A DNA stretch of 64,000 nucleotides from Bolinopsis microptera. Its lineage: Eukaryota; Ctenophora; Tentaculata; Lobata; Bolinopsidae. The stretch is from positions 8,802,894-8,866,893 of the forward strand of contig NC_087084.1 in assembly GCF_026151205.1 (NCBI RefSeq). The letters are read 5' to 3'. Under the pieces are notes generated by a model, which was not told the origin of the DNA, did not search any database, and worked only from the letters and a program-made list of their open reading frames with translations. Positions 10,883-23,363 of this stretch are shown here, one piece after another (positions within the stretch are counted from its first letter, which is position 1; every line of letters begins with the position of its first letter). The translations under genes and the position numbers were made by a program.

Positions 10883-12540
10883 GGAACATTTCTCATGAAC
10901 TTAAATCTCCCTGGGATCTAAGATACATATCTTGATGTACCGTGCTTACTACGTGAGATGATATCCGGAATTATTCAGAAGATACGGATCTTTGAGATGA
11001 GATCGCTGTATTTGTTGTGGATTATGATAATATCTCGCTGAGTATCAAGAGAGAAAGGCTGTACATATTTTACATCTGTCATGTGGTCGAGGAATCTGCG
11101 TGTTGGGAACGATTGGTATGCGTGGTATGAAACTCTGTGGTAAAGAATGAACCAAAAACGACAGGACTCTTACGTTGAGATGTTTCATCATGTTTTGGTA
11201 TTCGAAGGACTGGCAAAGTTGTGTGCTTTTCCATCGGAATTTGAATGTCGTTAATTATTTAGTCTCAGATCTTATCGATCTTTAAATTATTGATTCTCTT
11301 ATCATATTAAGATGGAACTATTAGAATGTTGTAGTAATAAGTGGGATAATTATAAAATAATAATGTGAGTTTGGTGGTAATGTATAAGGTGGAAATATTT
11401 ACCCACTAAAGGTGGAAATATTGACCACTTTAAGGTGGAAATATTTACCACTTTCCTGCTGTTATACGTGTTTGTTTTTATATTGCTGAGCTTTTATATA
11501 TTGCTGATGTGGTTGCTCGAAAGAAGACACTGGAGTCTTCCTGTATATACTATTAAATCGATTTATTAATTAATGCTTGATAACGAATAGCTAATTAAAT
11601 GTTGAGAACGAGAGTGAGAGAGAGGTTTTTGTACTAATTAATGAAGGTGAGCAAACAAAAAAGTCAGACTTCACAGTTAAATGAATATATAAGGGCTACT
11701 ACTATATCTAAATGATTTGTTTTCATTCGTACTTACATAATATATATAATATATATTGCGTTGTGGATGTATTATATAATACCGTGACCGTGATCTATGG
11801 ACTAATTTTAATGCATAATTAAATCGAGATGATGTTGCGATTTTATCTCCTGAGGAAACCAGCTCAAAGCACTATCTCTGATTACATTTCTTGATTTGAC
11901 CCTCTTAAGATATTTCCTCGGAACTTACGCACATTAAGGGTGTCCACCTTGCTTGCCCACTTACGGATAGAAAATTCACTTTGACACTAAAGCTTTTAAT
12001 TCGCAGAGCTTACAATTCAAAAATCAATTAATCCTTATTCGTAAGAGACATACCAAACTGCTTGATATGGCTATTAATCCCTTGCTAATCAAACCCTATA
12101 CTAAAATCCATCTTCTTTCTGTAAAAATCGAGCAACTTGGAATTCAAGATTTACCATTTAATTATTTAGTCTCTCTAAGTAGCCTTAAAAAGTTTCCCGA
12201 TGCACACTTTTTTGCATCGGGAAGCCCTGTGATGATTTGTCTCATCAACATCTTATCTCGTGTTTTAAACGGTTGGGCTTTAAATTATTTGTGGTGATAT
12301 TAATTATTTAACCCGCTGCGAAGTCTCCTATTTCTACGATTGTTAACCCCACCTGAGAACTTTTCCTGACTACTAAATCCTTTTAAAATTTTCGAAATTT
12401 TATCCGTTTTTATGAGAGCTTAAAAATGAGTTTTATTTGTTCAATATCAGTTTATAGTCTAACAAAAGCATGGCAATGCGTAGAGCCTACCGGGATAGCG
12501 TGTAGATAGTGTAGGTAACGCTGTACACGTATGTGTGATG
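10883..12540. other. CREB-like 3' region and intergenic DNA
   Basis: A degenerate 20-24 bp unit containing GGTGGAAATATT is repeated three times at about 11388-11455. A 10-bp-stem hairpin with a T-rich loop lies near 12193-12222. No further exon is recognised; the open frame at 12067-12297 looks random. Confidence 0.4.
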
Positions 12541-13013
12541 CTATAAATGACTCAGAGGATGACGCAATCCATGCTTATTGCTAGCAAAATATCACAGTAT
12601 AAAGCCAATACAAACTCAACAATCTGCGACGCGCACAGCGCGCGCTAGCTTCACGTTTTGACATCTCCAACTCTGCCGTGAGACTTTCCATAACTTGAAA
12701 TAGTTTTCGTGGTCGAATGTAACTAACGATGTGATAATCGTGAAAACTTAAAAACTAACGTTATTCAAAATAATCGAAGTAACTAAAGCAACAATTTGAG
12801 ATTTCTCATCATGTTAGGAATATCCAACGAAAATCAGACCGATTTAGATGATAGTAAAATAGCGGTGCGGCGCGCAATGAAAGAATTACTCCGCAAGCTT
12901 TTTAGTTCAACGATTACCTAGGCTCGTTGCTAACACTTCATCCACCTTTCTCAACCTGCTTTCTTCATTTTGTAAGACCTTATAAAGTTTTTATCAATCT
13001 TTTGTCTGTCAAA
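12541..13013 (+). promoter_or_regulatory. Cytochrome c upstream region
   Basis: An AP-1 consensus TGACTCA lies at 12548-12554 and TGACGCAAT (CRE/C-EBP hybrid) at about 12560. GC-rich, GCGC-repeating stretches lie at about 12627-12647 and 12862-12878 and weakly resemble NRF-1-type sites, but no perfect match is present. The transcription start is not determined. Confidence 0.3.
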
Positions 13014-16000
13014 ATGTCCGCCAAAAATGGTGCAAAGATCTTCAAGCAGCGATGTGACCAGTGCCATACTGTAGCAGCTGGTGGTAAGCACAAGACAGGG
13101 CCCAACCTGAACGGTCTTATCGGACGCAAAACCGGTCAAATGGCAGGATTCTCTTACACGGAGGCCAACAAGAAGAAAGGTTTGTGATTGATTCTGCCTA
13201 TAATATTTAGTTACTTATAAACACTTTTTTAAGCCATTGTATCTCACCAGCGGACCAGTTAAAGTTGAAGACTGAACATTTGGTGATGTGCTACCATCTT
13301 CTGACGATGATTGATCTATTCTCACTTTTAATAATCATAGTTTCTTGTTCTAGACATTTGCTGGAGCCATCAGTCGTTTCTTTTTGACCGAATCTCCTCG
13401 ACCTTCATGAATTCAAGTGCATTTAAGTTGCAAGAATGTTTCAACAATTTCCATCATGTAGGCTTATTCCGGGTGGCTCACGATAACATGCTTGTCTAAG
13501 GCACTTAATGTGAAATTGTGAAAGCCTCTCAAATAAATAGACGTATTGTGTTTTCTATCACGTGTAGATTGGAGCTGGAGTTGGAGCTACAGTCTGCACA
13601 ATTCGTCCGGTTTTTCTTTCAAAAGTGGACTTACGTCAGTTGACATATTAACCGTTACATACACTGAACATTCACTGCTCGTCATGTAAGCTTGTTGGTG
13701 TGAACATATTCTTGTCACGACTTTAGAATTTAGATGGATAAACATCTTACATATGTTGTGTGCATACTTTTGTCCTGACACTCACGCCTTACCTTTTTCT
13801 GGCCACTACAGCTGCTTCCTTATTTAGCAGTTAACGTCACCATGATTGTGTTAGATCGCGTGACTTTTGGGCGGAATCGGGAAAACGAACACTGATAATA
13901 CACTATTACGATTTATGTGTGCATATTGCATATGAATGTAAGACTGTCTCAACTCTCATGCAATGTTCTTATACACCTTGAGCACATAACTTAAGGGGGC
14001 CGGGGGTCTTCATCAAAATGAACGATATTTTTCCATGGGACCAAAAGCAGCTGATAGATATCACTCCCCTTTATCAGAAACAATTAGAAAGTCGATTTCG
14101 AGGTAATTTTGATAAAGATCCCCTCGGCCCCCTTAAAGGTGATCACTGTTATATAGTGTCATGGCTTTGTAGAATATCAGTTATCAGTTCAGTTTGGGTA
14201 TTGATCACCAGGCCAATAGTGTAGCTTGAACTTTCCCTTTCTAAACTAACTTCATATCTTTCAAGACTTACACCTTCCAAAGTTATTGTACGGTTCACCT
14301 CCAAAAACGGTCGTTTAGTCTTTGTCAGTTGCTTCACTGAGTTTAACCATTTTCTCGTTAATAACCTAACACTATTCAGGTATCACGTGGACTCCAACTA
14401 CATTGGACGAGTACTTGACCAACCCTAAGAAGTACATCCCAGGTACGTTTAATCAACTTTTCATAGATCTAATACTTTGCTGTAAATTTATAATTTGATA
14501 TTTGGGTTGTTTTTTACCGTGACGAACTTACCTTTGCGTGTTGGAAAATATTTAGGGTCGATTGCTAATTCAATCGTGATTAATGATGTTGACCATGACA
14601 GAGCTAGCCTTAAACCCTAATACGATATAATGCAGATGATAGTATTGTGTGATTAAACAATGAATCATGGTACTATTAAAATATCATCCTCTGTTACAAT
14701 TTGTATATTTCGTGGCTAAGTGCTACCCACTTAGTGGGTAACCTACTATTAATGGATTAAATATCAATTGACAATATGCCTGAATCTCAATTTAAAAGCA
14801 GAGAATGTGGAATTTGTCAGAATGTTCGAGAGCCCGAATGTTTCAGGGATAAATACTTGTCTGGCCTCTCAGCTATACTTTATTTCACTGTAACACTGAC
14901 TCAAACGTTAATCGAGTATTATAAAATAGCTCTAGCTCATTCTAGAAAATAGTAGACAAGCACATTTTAAAGTTTGCTCCATTGAATATCTGGCCAGAGT
15001 TTGAATAGTGTTTTAACTGTTCTGCATGTATGTATTTCTAACTGGAATGATCATGAACTGCGACCGAATGCAACAAGTTAACGTTTGTTAAAAGATATTC
15101 CTGCAAAAGTCAGTAAGATAATCGACGGTGAAAGATAATGTTTAATGTTAAACTTATTGCTCTAACTCGGGTGTGTGCTTACCGATCGAACGACTGGTCA
15201 AAAAAGTTGTCAATTTGGCTTTACATCTCCAATTCAACCTACGAGTTTCAGCGAAACTTTCGATTTGCTTTTAGACTGATAAGCATTAAGCACACATCTG
15301 GATAAAATCCAAGACACGAAGATTGTTCGAACTAATAATTGGTTGTTAAACCAAAATATTTAGAAAGATTCAAAGTTACTGTATTGTTTCATACATGAAA
15401 AACCATGCCGGGCCTTATGACCTTATGAAAATAAGACAGAGGCCCTGGCAATAGCTCGGAACCGAACAAATCTCCAATCACAAAGTTCTTGTTTTTCAGT
15501 TGGTAGAAAAATTTCAATATTAGAAGCAATATTTCATATTATTCCGTTGATTTCTTGTCGAAAGAAATAAGTTACACGTAAACTCATAATTGTTAAACAT
15601 CAGTCACATTTCTCGTTGAGTACATTCAAATTCGGCTTGTAATAATGCGTTAATAAGAACAGTGTATTGTAAATAATTATGTGTATTTGCAAGGCTTCAT
15701 TTGGCACTCTTGAAAATACAGTACAGTGTCACTCTGCTTGACAAGAGGTGTTCTACAATTTGAGATACTTGTTATATAACTGAAACTCACTATCAATCAG
15801 TCTTTATTTCAACATGCTAAATAACAAGCTTATACATTAGAAAAACTCATTGGCTTGTTCTTGCATTACAAAATTTGTGTAAACCTGTGCTAGTGATTGT
15901 CCAATTACACGACAAATTAATAATAATAATTATAATAAGTGTTTTACGAATTTATTCGTGTTTTACGAGATGGTTGGTGCGGGCTGGGCCCAATATAATA

Positions 16001-17895
16001 CGTAATTGTTAAACGCTATGATGTAATTGATTATTGAACAATAAGCTCATCACTTAAAACTGGACTATTCTGTACTGTTCTAGAAGTTTCCATATAGAAT
16101 GTTCCAATTAGAATGTTCCAATTAGAATGTTCTAGAATTACGGACATAGCTTACACAGCTGACAACAGCGTTACTACTACTGTAGTTAATTTACAATCAT
16201 TGTACGTTATGGAATTGGGTGTGTCAGGAAATACATGCTATCTATACATATACACTAAAATATGTTACATTACTTAAATGATATAACTTGTGGAGCATTG
16301 TCTGTCCAAACATTAGATATTGAGATAATGTGAAATAATGGTTGAGCACGGAAGGGTTTTGCGTACTCAACGTTTGATTATGAAGAAATCTTTATACGTC
16401 AATACACTTCATAATAAAGATACATGTACAGGAAATAGATGTACCATAGCTGTCCACACTCCAAACATCGAATACATGTACATTGTACAATGTACATTGT
16501 ACGGTGTATAACTACATCAGTGTGTACAGTGTACGTGTGTGTATGGACATGGGCGTTGACTTGTAATACTGAATTACAGTGGACATTAAACTGTACAAAT
16601 TGCATAATGACGGACCTAAATAGTAAATAGGTATAGTGAACTGTCTAATATGTAATTACAGCTATTTTAGGAAATATCCTTATTGGATGATTATTGAATA
16701 ATGTAATAATGTATGTCTAGTGTCTACTTAATAAGTGTTGTGTGTAATTCGCTGTACAGAAACAAACTGGGTATGTTTATACCATGAACCATAATTTTTC
16801 TGATAAGAGCTCCCTGGATTCCAAGAATTCCATAATCTAATCAGAATAAATCACCTCTCCAAGTTATCTAGGTCCAACATTCTAGAATATTCCAGAAGTT
16901 TCGCCAGCTGGCGCCTGGCCGCCATGCTGAATTTCTCATTTCTTGGCAACCGGTTATAAAGTAAATGTGATTATCTGCCCAGTCATGGGAGAGGAGATTG
17001 AGTTTGTAGTGGCAGTTCTACTGACACGTACCACGGGGTTGTGTTACGATTCTAGTGGTAGTTCTTGTTACACGTATATAATTACTTAATTACTGAGAGA
17101 TGCTATCTGCTGATTTGTTTTGTATAGAGGATATTTGATCTGGTCGGGATGCTGACTGTTGATGGTATACTTTAGAGATTAACTGATGAATGCATGTATA
17201 ATAACTGGACATGAGCATTATAATCTAATTGTATTATTTTCAGGAACGAAGATGGTGTTCGCTGGACTCAAGAAGAAGAAGGACCGAAACGGTAAGCAAA
17301 GAGTTGATAAAGAGAATTTCTAGAATGGTCTTTAAAATTATCGCGCGATAACTTTAATTGTTGGCCTGCTTCGGTGCGCTCATCCGTTATGAAAATGTAA
17401 CATGCTAATTGTATGTTATGTGCGCTGCTTCATTATCGTACCTTAACTATATATTAGAAGTTATTTATACATGTCAATTGGACATTTCCTGTATCCACAA
17501 ATAGACGGTTTGGACACTGATAATTTGTTGGTAGTGAATACGGCACTAAGAGTGTCAAAAACAGTCGCTTAATTATTCAACAAGGAGTGCATTCTGATAT
17601 CGTACGACTCTGGCTATGCCACCGTACAGCAAAAGAAGTATGTGACTCTATCCGTATCTAGATTCTAGAACATTCGCGAAAAAATAAAATTAGGAAGCTA
17701 CTGTACGTAACGCGCGGTGATGTTAAGGCTGAATCTTTGTGCGCTCGGGTCGAGCGAGCGCAGCTAGCTAGATGCGCGCGTCGGTTATTCGTATGCATGT
17801 GGCGGGCTTTGGATTGGATTCAACTTCTCTGTTCTTAAAATATAACCTCCACTCTTTCAGATCTGATCGCATATTTGGTGAAGTCAACGAAATAG
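13014..17895 (+). CDS. CYCS: Cytochrome c, four coding exons
   Basis: Coding exons are 13014-13179, 14380-14442, 17244-17291 and 17861-17895 (stop TAG), all with GT-AG borders and consistent phase, giving 103 residues. The protein has the haem attachment motif CDQCH (Cys14, Cys17, His18), the conserved [11 protein letters not shown] segment with the axial Met, and ends [11 protein letters not shown]. Length and motifs are those of mitochondrial intermembrane-space cytochrome c, which carries electrons from complex III to complex IV. No motif residue is missing. A polyadenylation signal follows at 18027. Introns 2 and 3 hold unusual heat-shock-element clusters. Confidence 0.97.
16078..16137. 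promoter_or_regulatory. Heat-shock-element cluster in cytochrome c intron 2
   Basis: TTCtaGAAgtTTC occupies 16078-16090. It is followed by three copies of a 14-bp unit, TAGAATGTTCCAAT-like, each with GAAnnTTC (16097, 16111, 16125), the last extended by a further GAA to 16137. About ten HSF-type pentamers fall in 60 bp. Confidence 0.6.
16880..16960. promoter_or_regulatory. Perfect five-unit HSE followed by TATA box
   Basis: The 23 bp at 16880-16902 read TTCtaGAAtaTTCcaGAAgtTTC-like with five strictly alternating pentamers, a textbook HSF trimer site. A TATAAA box lies downstream at 16955-16960. The pair sits about 340 bp upstream of cytochrome c exon 3. No new start exon is identified. Confidence 0.6.
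17663..17680. promoter_or_regulatory. Four-unit HSE in cytochrome c intron 3
   Basis: TTCtaGAAcaTTCgcGAA gives four perfectly phased pentamers about 180 bp upstream of the last coding exon. Confidence 0.55.
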
Positions 17896-18026
17896 TCGGC
17901 AAGAAGACGAACACAATTTTCCACATCCTGGTCCTGACCCTTCACATCTGTACAGTGTATCTCCAAAGAATAGTTGAATTTTACGACCCTGCGCCTAGGA
18001 TTGTGAGATTGTCATTTCGATTTTAT

Positions 18027-18032
18027 AATAAA
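18027..18032 (+). terminator. Polyadenylation signal of cytochrome c
   Basis: AATAAA lies 132 bp after the stop codon, followed by a TG/T-rich stretch. Confidence 0.75.
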
Positions 18033-18059
18033 CTGATGCTGTGTTGTATTTATTTATAG

Positions 18060-19406
18060 ACGATTCATGATTGACGATTGTTAGTAGATCCGATTGTTGT
18101 ACTTTACTGTCCCGCTTTTAATTTCCGCGACCTTGTATACTGTAGCTTACGTTACTTTTCCCTCTCCTAATAATGTCGTGTTTTAATTTGTGTCTGTATT
18201 CGGGTTATTACCCTCTCACTAGCTCCTGAAATGAAAGATGTAAAACGTGAAGACGTAAAACGTGGTGTCTAAGTCAGTTCCATATTAAACTTAGCATAAG
18301 TCATAACATCCAGGACAGGAATTTGTGTAAATAATTAGTAAAAGACCAGGCTTACACTTTACTGATCAGGTAGATTCAATTAAACATTCTTAAAAAAGGG
18401 ATCGACAAATATACAGACAGATACTTATGCTAACTCTTGTGAGTACGTTCCCTCCCCTACAGAACATAGAAGCGATCATTCACATTACGTCATCAAGTTC
18501 TCGGCTCCGTTTAATCTCTGTTCAGCAGGAATTACAATACTATGCCTTGTCAGTTTCAGAATCGGCTTACGTAACATGTAAAAATCCCTGAATGTACTAA
18601 CAGTTTAATTTACATACAGGACTTTAATTCGAGCGATTATATAGCTTTATATATTACGCACATCACAGGAAATATATTTTTACAGACAATTTCCCCGGGT
18701 AATTTAGCCCCATTGCAAATAATGGATACTAAAGTCAATTTCATGGTTAACTTAAAGGTAGTGGCATATCACTAGTTAACTGAATTATGGGCCCAGAAGG
18801 GATATTTAATCTTATATACTACCCGGAAATGGACAGGACTTTAAGCATGTTGTCTTGAACAATGAAAGACAATGAAAAGTACCATATACGTACACCTCTC
18901 GGATTAGTTCAATCGCGTGGAAATTGAGTACGTGTTGCGCGCATACCTTCAGATCCAGAATTACCGCGGATTCCAGATTTGACAGACTAAACCAACCTGC
19001 TATCACGTGACCGGCCAAATGTGACCACAGAAGATCAGGAGTCATCCCATCGTAATTATCTAATTACAGATCACATCAGACAAATTACACGCGGATATAA
19101 ATAGTCGATATTACAAATAAATACGTTGACAACATACAATTCAATAATGTAAAATATGTATTAAAATAATTTAAAAAGAGCTGAAGAAACCAGAACTTCT
19201 GATTCAATAAGGCCATTAAAAATATAAAAAGCAACCCCTCACTTCAATAATCTGAGACGATATGTAACCAGGTAATTAGCATGAGGTTAAGCAGCAGCTG
19301 TCTTATTCTCGAACATATCGTATCTTGCAGCAAACGAGACAGCTTCATTATAGATCTTTAAATCTGAGGGGTAGTAAATATTAGGTGTTTTGCAGGCTAG
19401 GAGTAG
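18060..19406. other. Intergenic, nothing recognised
   Basis: No exon, repeat or transposon end is evident. The minus-strand frame 18812-19045 has no recognisable feature. Confidence 0.4.
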
Positions 19407-19410
19407 TTAT

Positions 19411-21636
19411 GGACACGTTTTTTTTAAGTGTGGTGAAAATGACTTTGAGTGCCATGACACTTTTGACAGTGAAAGTGAAATGACTAGTAACTAGAAAGTG
19501 TTGCACAGAAATGCCTTCAATCTTAACTGCTCCTGTAAGGAAAATATATTAGTTAGTTAATATGTCATAATATAATACAAAGGCAGTGCCAGTTTTCAGC
19601 ATTTTGGACTATAATGTTTGAAACGCCCATAAAAAACTGAATTTTGCGACTTTTCTGTTCAAAATTCAGATTATGTCTCAGAATTATTCAAAGAATATTT
19701 GGATTTTGGTAGGAATACTTGAACTGTGCTAAAAATAAGCAAAAAGTCATTTGTTTGGTAAAATTTATAGTTTGGTTGAAGGGGTTGTACAAGGCCCATA
19801 CTTTCGATCAGCTTGTGAATGAACTGTAACAACTTTCAAGAAACGTTGATCTGAAATAATGTAACCTAGGAAAAACCTAATGTGTGCCTGTATTCAGTAA
19901 AAATTCACTCGCAAAATTACAATTGATTTTTTTTTCATTGCAGTAGCTAGACAGCAACAAATTAGAACGTTTTTCAATCATACTGTCGAGATTAAGTCTG
20001 CTCAACAGTATTCTGTTCGAAAATCAAATTAAGAGTGTGTCAGTTTTCAGTAAAAAGTCATTTTTAGGTCAAATTCATCACGATTAAAAATTCAAAAGAA
20101 ATGACTCTTTGCTGAATATTAGCACTATACAATTGATGTCTGACAGCATAAGCAGGTTCATCAAGATGGTTTTTTACAAAATCTAACGATATTGTGTGTT
20201 CTAATTCAGCAAAAAGTCATTTTATGAATAATATTTATAGCTTAAAATCTTTATAGAAATGACTTTTTGCTGATTATTGGTACGATAAAGTAGATTTCTG
20301 ACAGCAATATCATGTTCATCATGGAAATTTGGTACATACTATTGATGTTTGAAGTTCATTGTGCCAGTTTTAAGTTAGTTATAGCAGGTTATCACAACAC
20401 TGCTTACAAAGCAAACGATTTATGTGATTTACCATTGGTATACGCCTAGAAAAAGAAGTCATTTAAAGCTGAATAATGGCACACAGTGCAACAAAATTGT
20501 GCCATATTAAACAATAAAGGCACACCGCTCCCTCAAACAATATTATGAACTAAAAAGAGTGCCATTTAGCAGTAAGAATGACTATTTCTGTCAAATAAGT
20601 CACTTTTTACTGATTTCCAGGACACATATGCTGTTTAAATTTTCAGGATATAACTAAACTAAGATTTGTATCTGCACCATAAAATATTCGGTGGTTTGAG
20701 ATGATTGATAATGCTGATATTGACTTACAATAATTGGTAATTCCCACGTTGGCTGCAGCAGTCACTACAGCTGATTAGTGGCACTCTAATTGTATTATCT
20801 GTTTTTGACCCCTTTATGAACACATTACTTTTCGAAATAGATGCTTAAACTAACACTAGTACACCCATGGATCAAGAAATAGACAAATTTTGTCTTTTTA
20901 CATCATTTATCTATATGACTGATATATGCTGAATTTGGGCACTCGGGACATAATTGAGTGTAAGCAGTACAGAGTTCAAGCTTTCTTTTAACTGATTAAT
21001 GGCACCTTCAATCTAAAAGTCAATAAGGTGACTGAATAAGAGAACTGAAATTTCGATACTTATTTCATCAATTAGAAAAAATAAATTTCAAGCTGATACA
21101 TGTGTGACTTTTTGCTGATGGCTGGCACATAGACATGTAGGAATTAGTTTAAATACACAACCAAACATTATCTTATCCAGAAAAAAACACAGTCACACCT
21201 TGATCTTTTTAATATTTTGACAAGAACCATCAATAGAGCAGTCGTATTTAGATATAAAAATGACTTTTTGCTCAATTCTGTCACTTACTGGAATTGCTAA
21301 TAATGACTAAAATGCTGAAAACAGTTACTCACTCCAATTTACTAGTGTAATGTGAACAATATTGAGCAAAATATGGCGAAATCAATGGAATTAGTCAATT
21401 GGAGGTTAAAATGGTTTGCTGATTTTTGGCACTCAGTTTAATTGCTCATAAGTCATATTCTGCTTGAGCCTGACACTTCGTTTTTTCAAATCACAACTGC
21501 TGAATATTTTCACTTCATCCTATGTACAAATTTATGGTTGCACTTTAAAAAGCATTGCGACTTTTTCCTCATTTTGTGCACTATACTTTGAAAAAGGTGA
21601 AATCAGCAACTCACCACACTTAAAAAAAACGTGTCC
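19411..21636. mobile_element. 2.2-kb TIR element with internal motif repeats
   Basis: A perfect 26-bp terminal inverted repeat (outermost GGACACGTTTTTTTTAAG) bounds the element. TTAT flanks both ends at 19407-19410 and 21637-21640, a possible 4-bp target duplication. There is no transposase frame. The interior holds many copies, in both orientations, of AATGACTTTTTGCTGA and of a linked TTGGCAC block, for example near 19736, 20042, 20101, 20212, 20259, 21107 and 21259. The superfamily is not recognised. Confidence 0.85.
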
Positions 21637-23316
21637 TTATAGTGGTGTTGCAAGAATGCACCCAAATAAGGGGAAATTACTCTACAAAGCGATCACGACG
21701 TTTGATAGTGGTCAGGAGGTTAGAAGCAGTTGTCAAATTAAATCAGAATTTTAACGTAAAATGATTCTTATTTAATCAGAATCTTATTGGCTCTTACAGC
21801 ATACTCTTACAAATATCTCATTTATTTGAAATATCTCATTAATGTGGAATTTTGTCTAATTATTACTAACCAAAGTCATCGGAGAGTACCACCAGAGCCA
21901 AACCACTTAGTGTCCTAGCATCGTTGACACGTGCGTTTACCTCGACCATTGAGTTTGGCATTGCTTCCATCTGGAGAAGGTTTAGTAGCTATGAGTTTAG
22001 TAAACAATAAGTTTAGTATCTATGAGTTACTGTGAGTAACTAATCTAGAGTTACTTGATGGTTGCATGAAGGGTACGGGTTGGTTATGACAATTTAAGAA
22101 AATGGAATAAATAACAATATATGCACTATTTACATGCAGTACTGCTACTCTATTTCAACATAACCACTATGTTGTGTATTTAAAGGAACATCTCGGTATT
22201 CGTATCATATTACTATTGGAAATCACGTACATTTTAGAGTACAGCACATCTTTCCAGTTTTCACATACACCAATTAGTCATGAATTGAATAAAACTTATC
22301 CAAACAATACTCCATAATTGCTTAGCAATTACTGCTAATTGGCTATCATTAACACCAAATAGTTTCATGACTGATGACTCATTATGCCAAAAAAACGAAA
22401 ATATATCTAATTTTAAAGACATCAAATTAGATATGACAGGGGTGTCATTCAGTAGGTTACGTCTCACTTTTGATGGCTCAAAAGCTCTTAAACTTTAAAA
22501 GCTTGAGCTATGACAGATCATGTCAAGACTTCAAGCTATTTTGGATCATGATGTAAGATAAGACTATAAGAGTGACCGCTGAGCACACAGACCTTCGGGA
22601 GAAATTTTAAACATTCTTTAGTTTACTTACAATTAAAAAAAGAAAACTTCCCAAAACTTGGCGATAAAAATGGGAGTTAAGCTTTTATTAGACATTAGCA
22701 AGATTTTCATTATTGTGACTTGTTTTAGCAATGAAAAACGTATCATGTAAGCTAAGGTGTTATCTAATGCTAACCAAATATTACTGAAAACCCGACACTC
22801 TATTTTTACTTTCGCAGCGCATGTAGGAAGACAAACGACTCTTAGTATGTACAGCGTACATCATACATACATTTAATTATGATTTCCTTACAAGCAACCA
22901 TCTTTAATAGTCTACCGTAATAGTAATTAGCGATTCCACCGTCTGCCATGAACCACCATTCTTTAAGTTGCGCAACCTGTAGTAATTTCGTCTTTAAATG
23001 TTGAATTGTGAAGATGTCACCGTGGAGAAATTGATCTAATGCTTTTTTTCCGCATTGACATCAGACATGGGTGAACTGACTTTCTATCTGCAATACATGT
23101 TATCGTAGGCCTTACAGAAGACATGGGACATCATATTATGACTAGAATTAATAACACAGTTTACTACAAACCTCTGTAGTTTCAAGTATCATTTATTGAA
23201 AGAGCCTGGTGTTACAAGGCCATAAAATGGAAGAAAAAAAAGGCTGGAATTGGCAGTGGAAGTGAAAGGCCTTCGATCAATCAAACGTAAGCAAATTTTT
23301 AAAGATCGTGGATCAG
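21637..23316. other. Intergenic, nothing recognised
   Basis: No exon or transposon terminus could be supported. Confidence 0.35.
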
Positions 23317-23363
23317 ATAGCAACAGCATAGGTCAAGAATAGTAAAATAAGAATATGATAATT

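Noticed and set aside
17772-18059. 95-codon frame overlapping the last cytochrome c exon
   Set aside because: It is out of frame with the real 35-base terminal coding exon and has no recognisable product.
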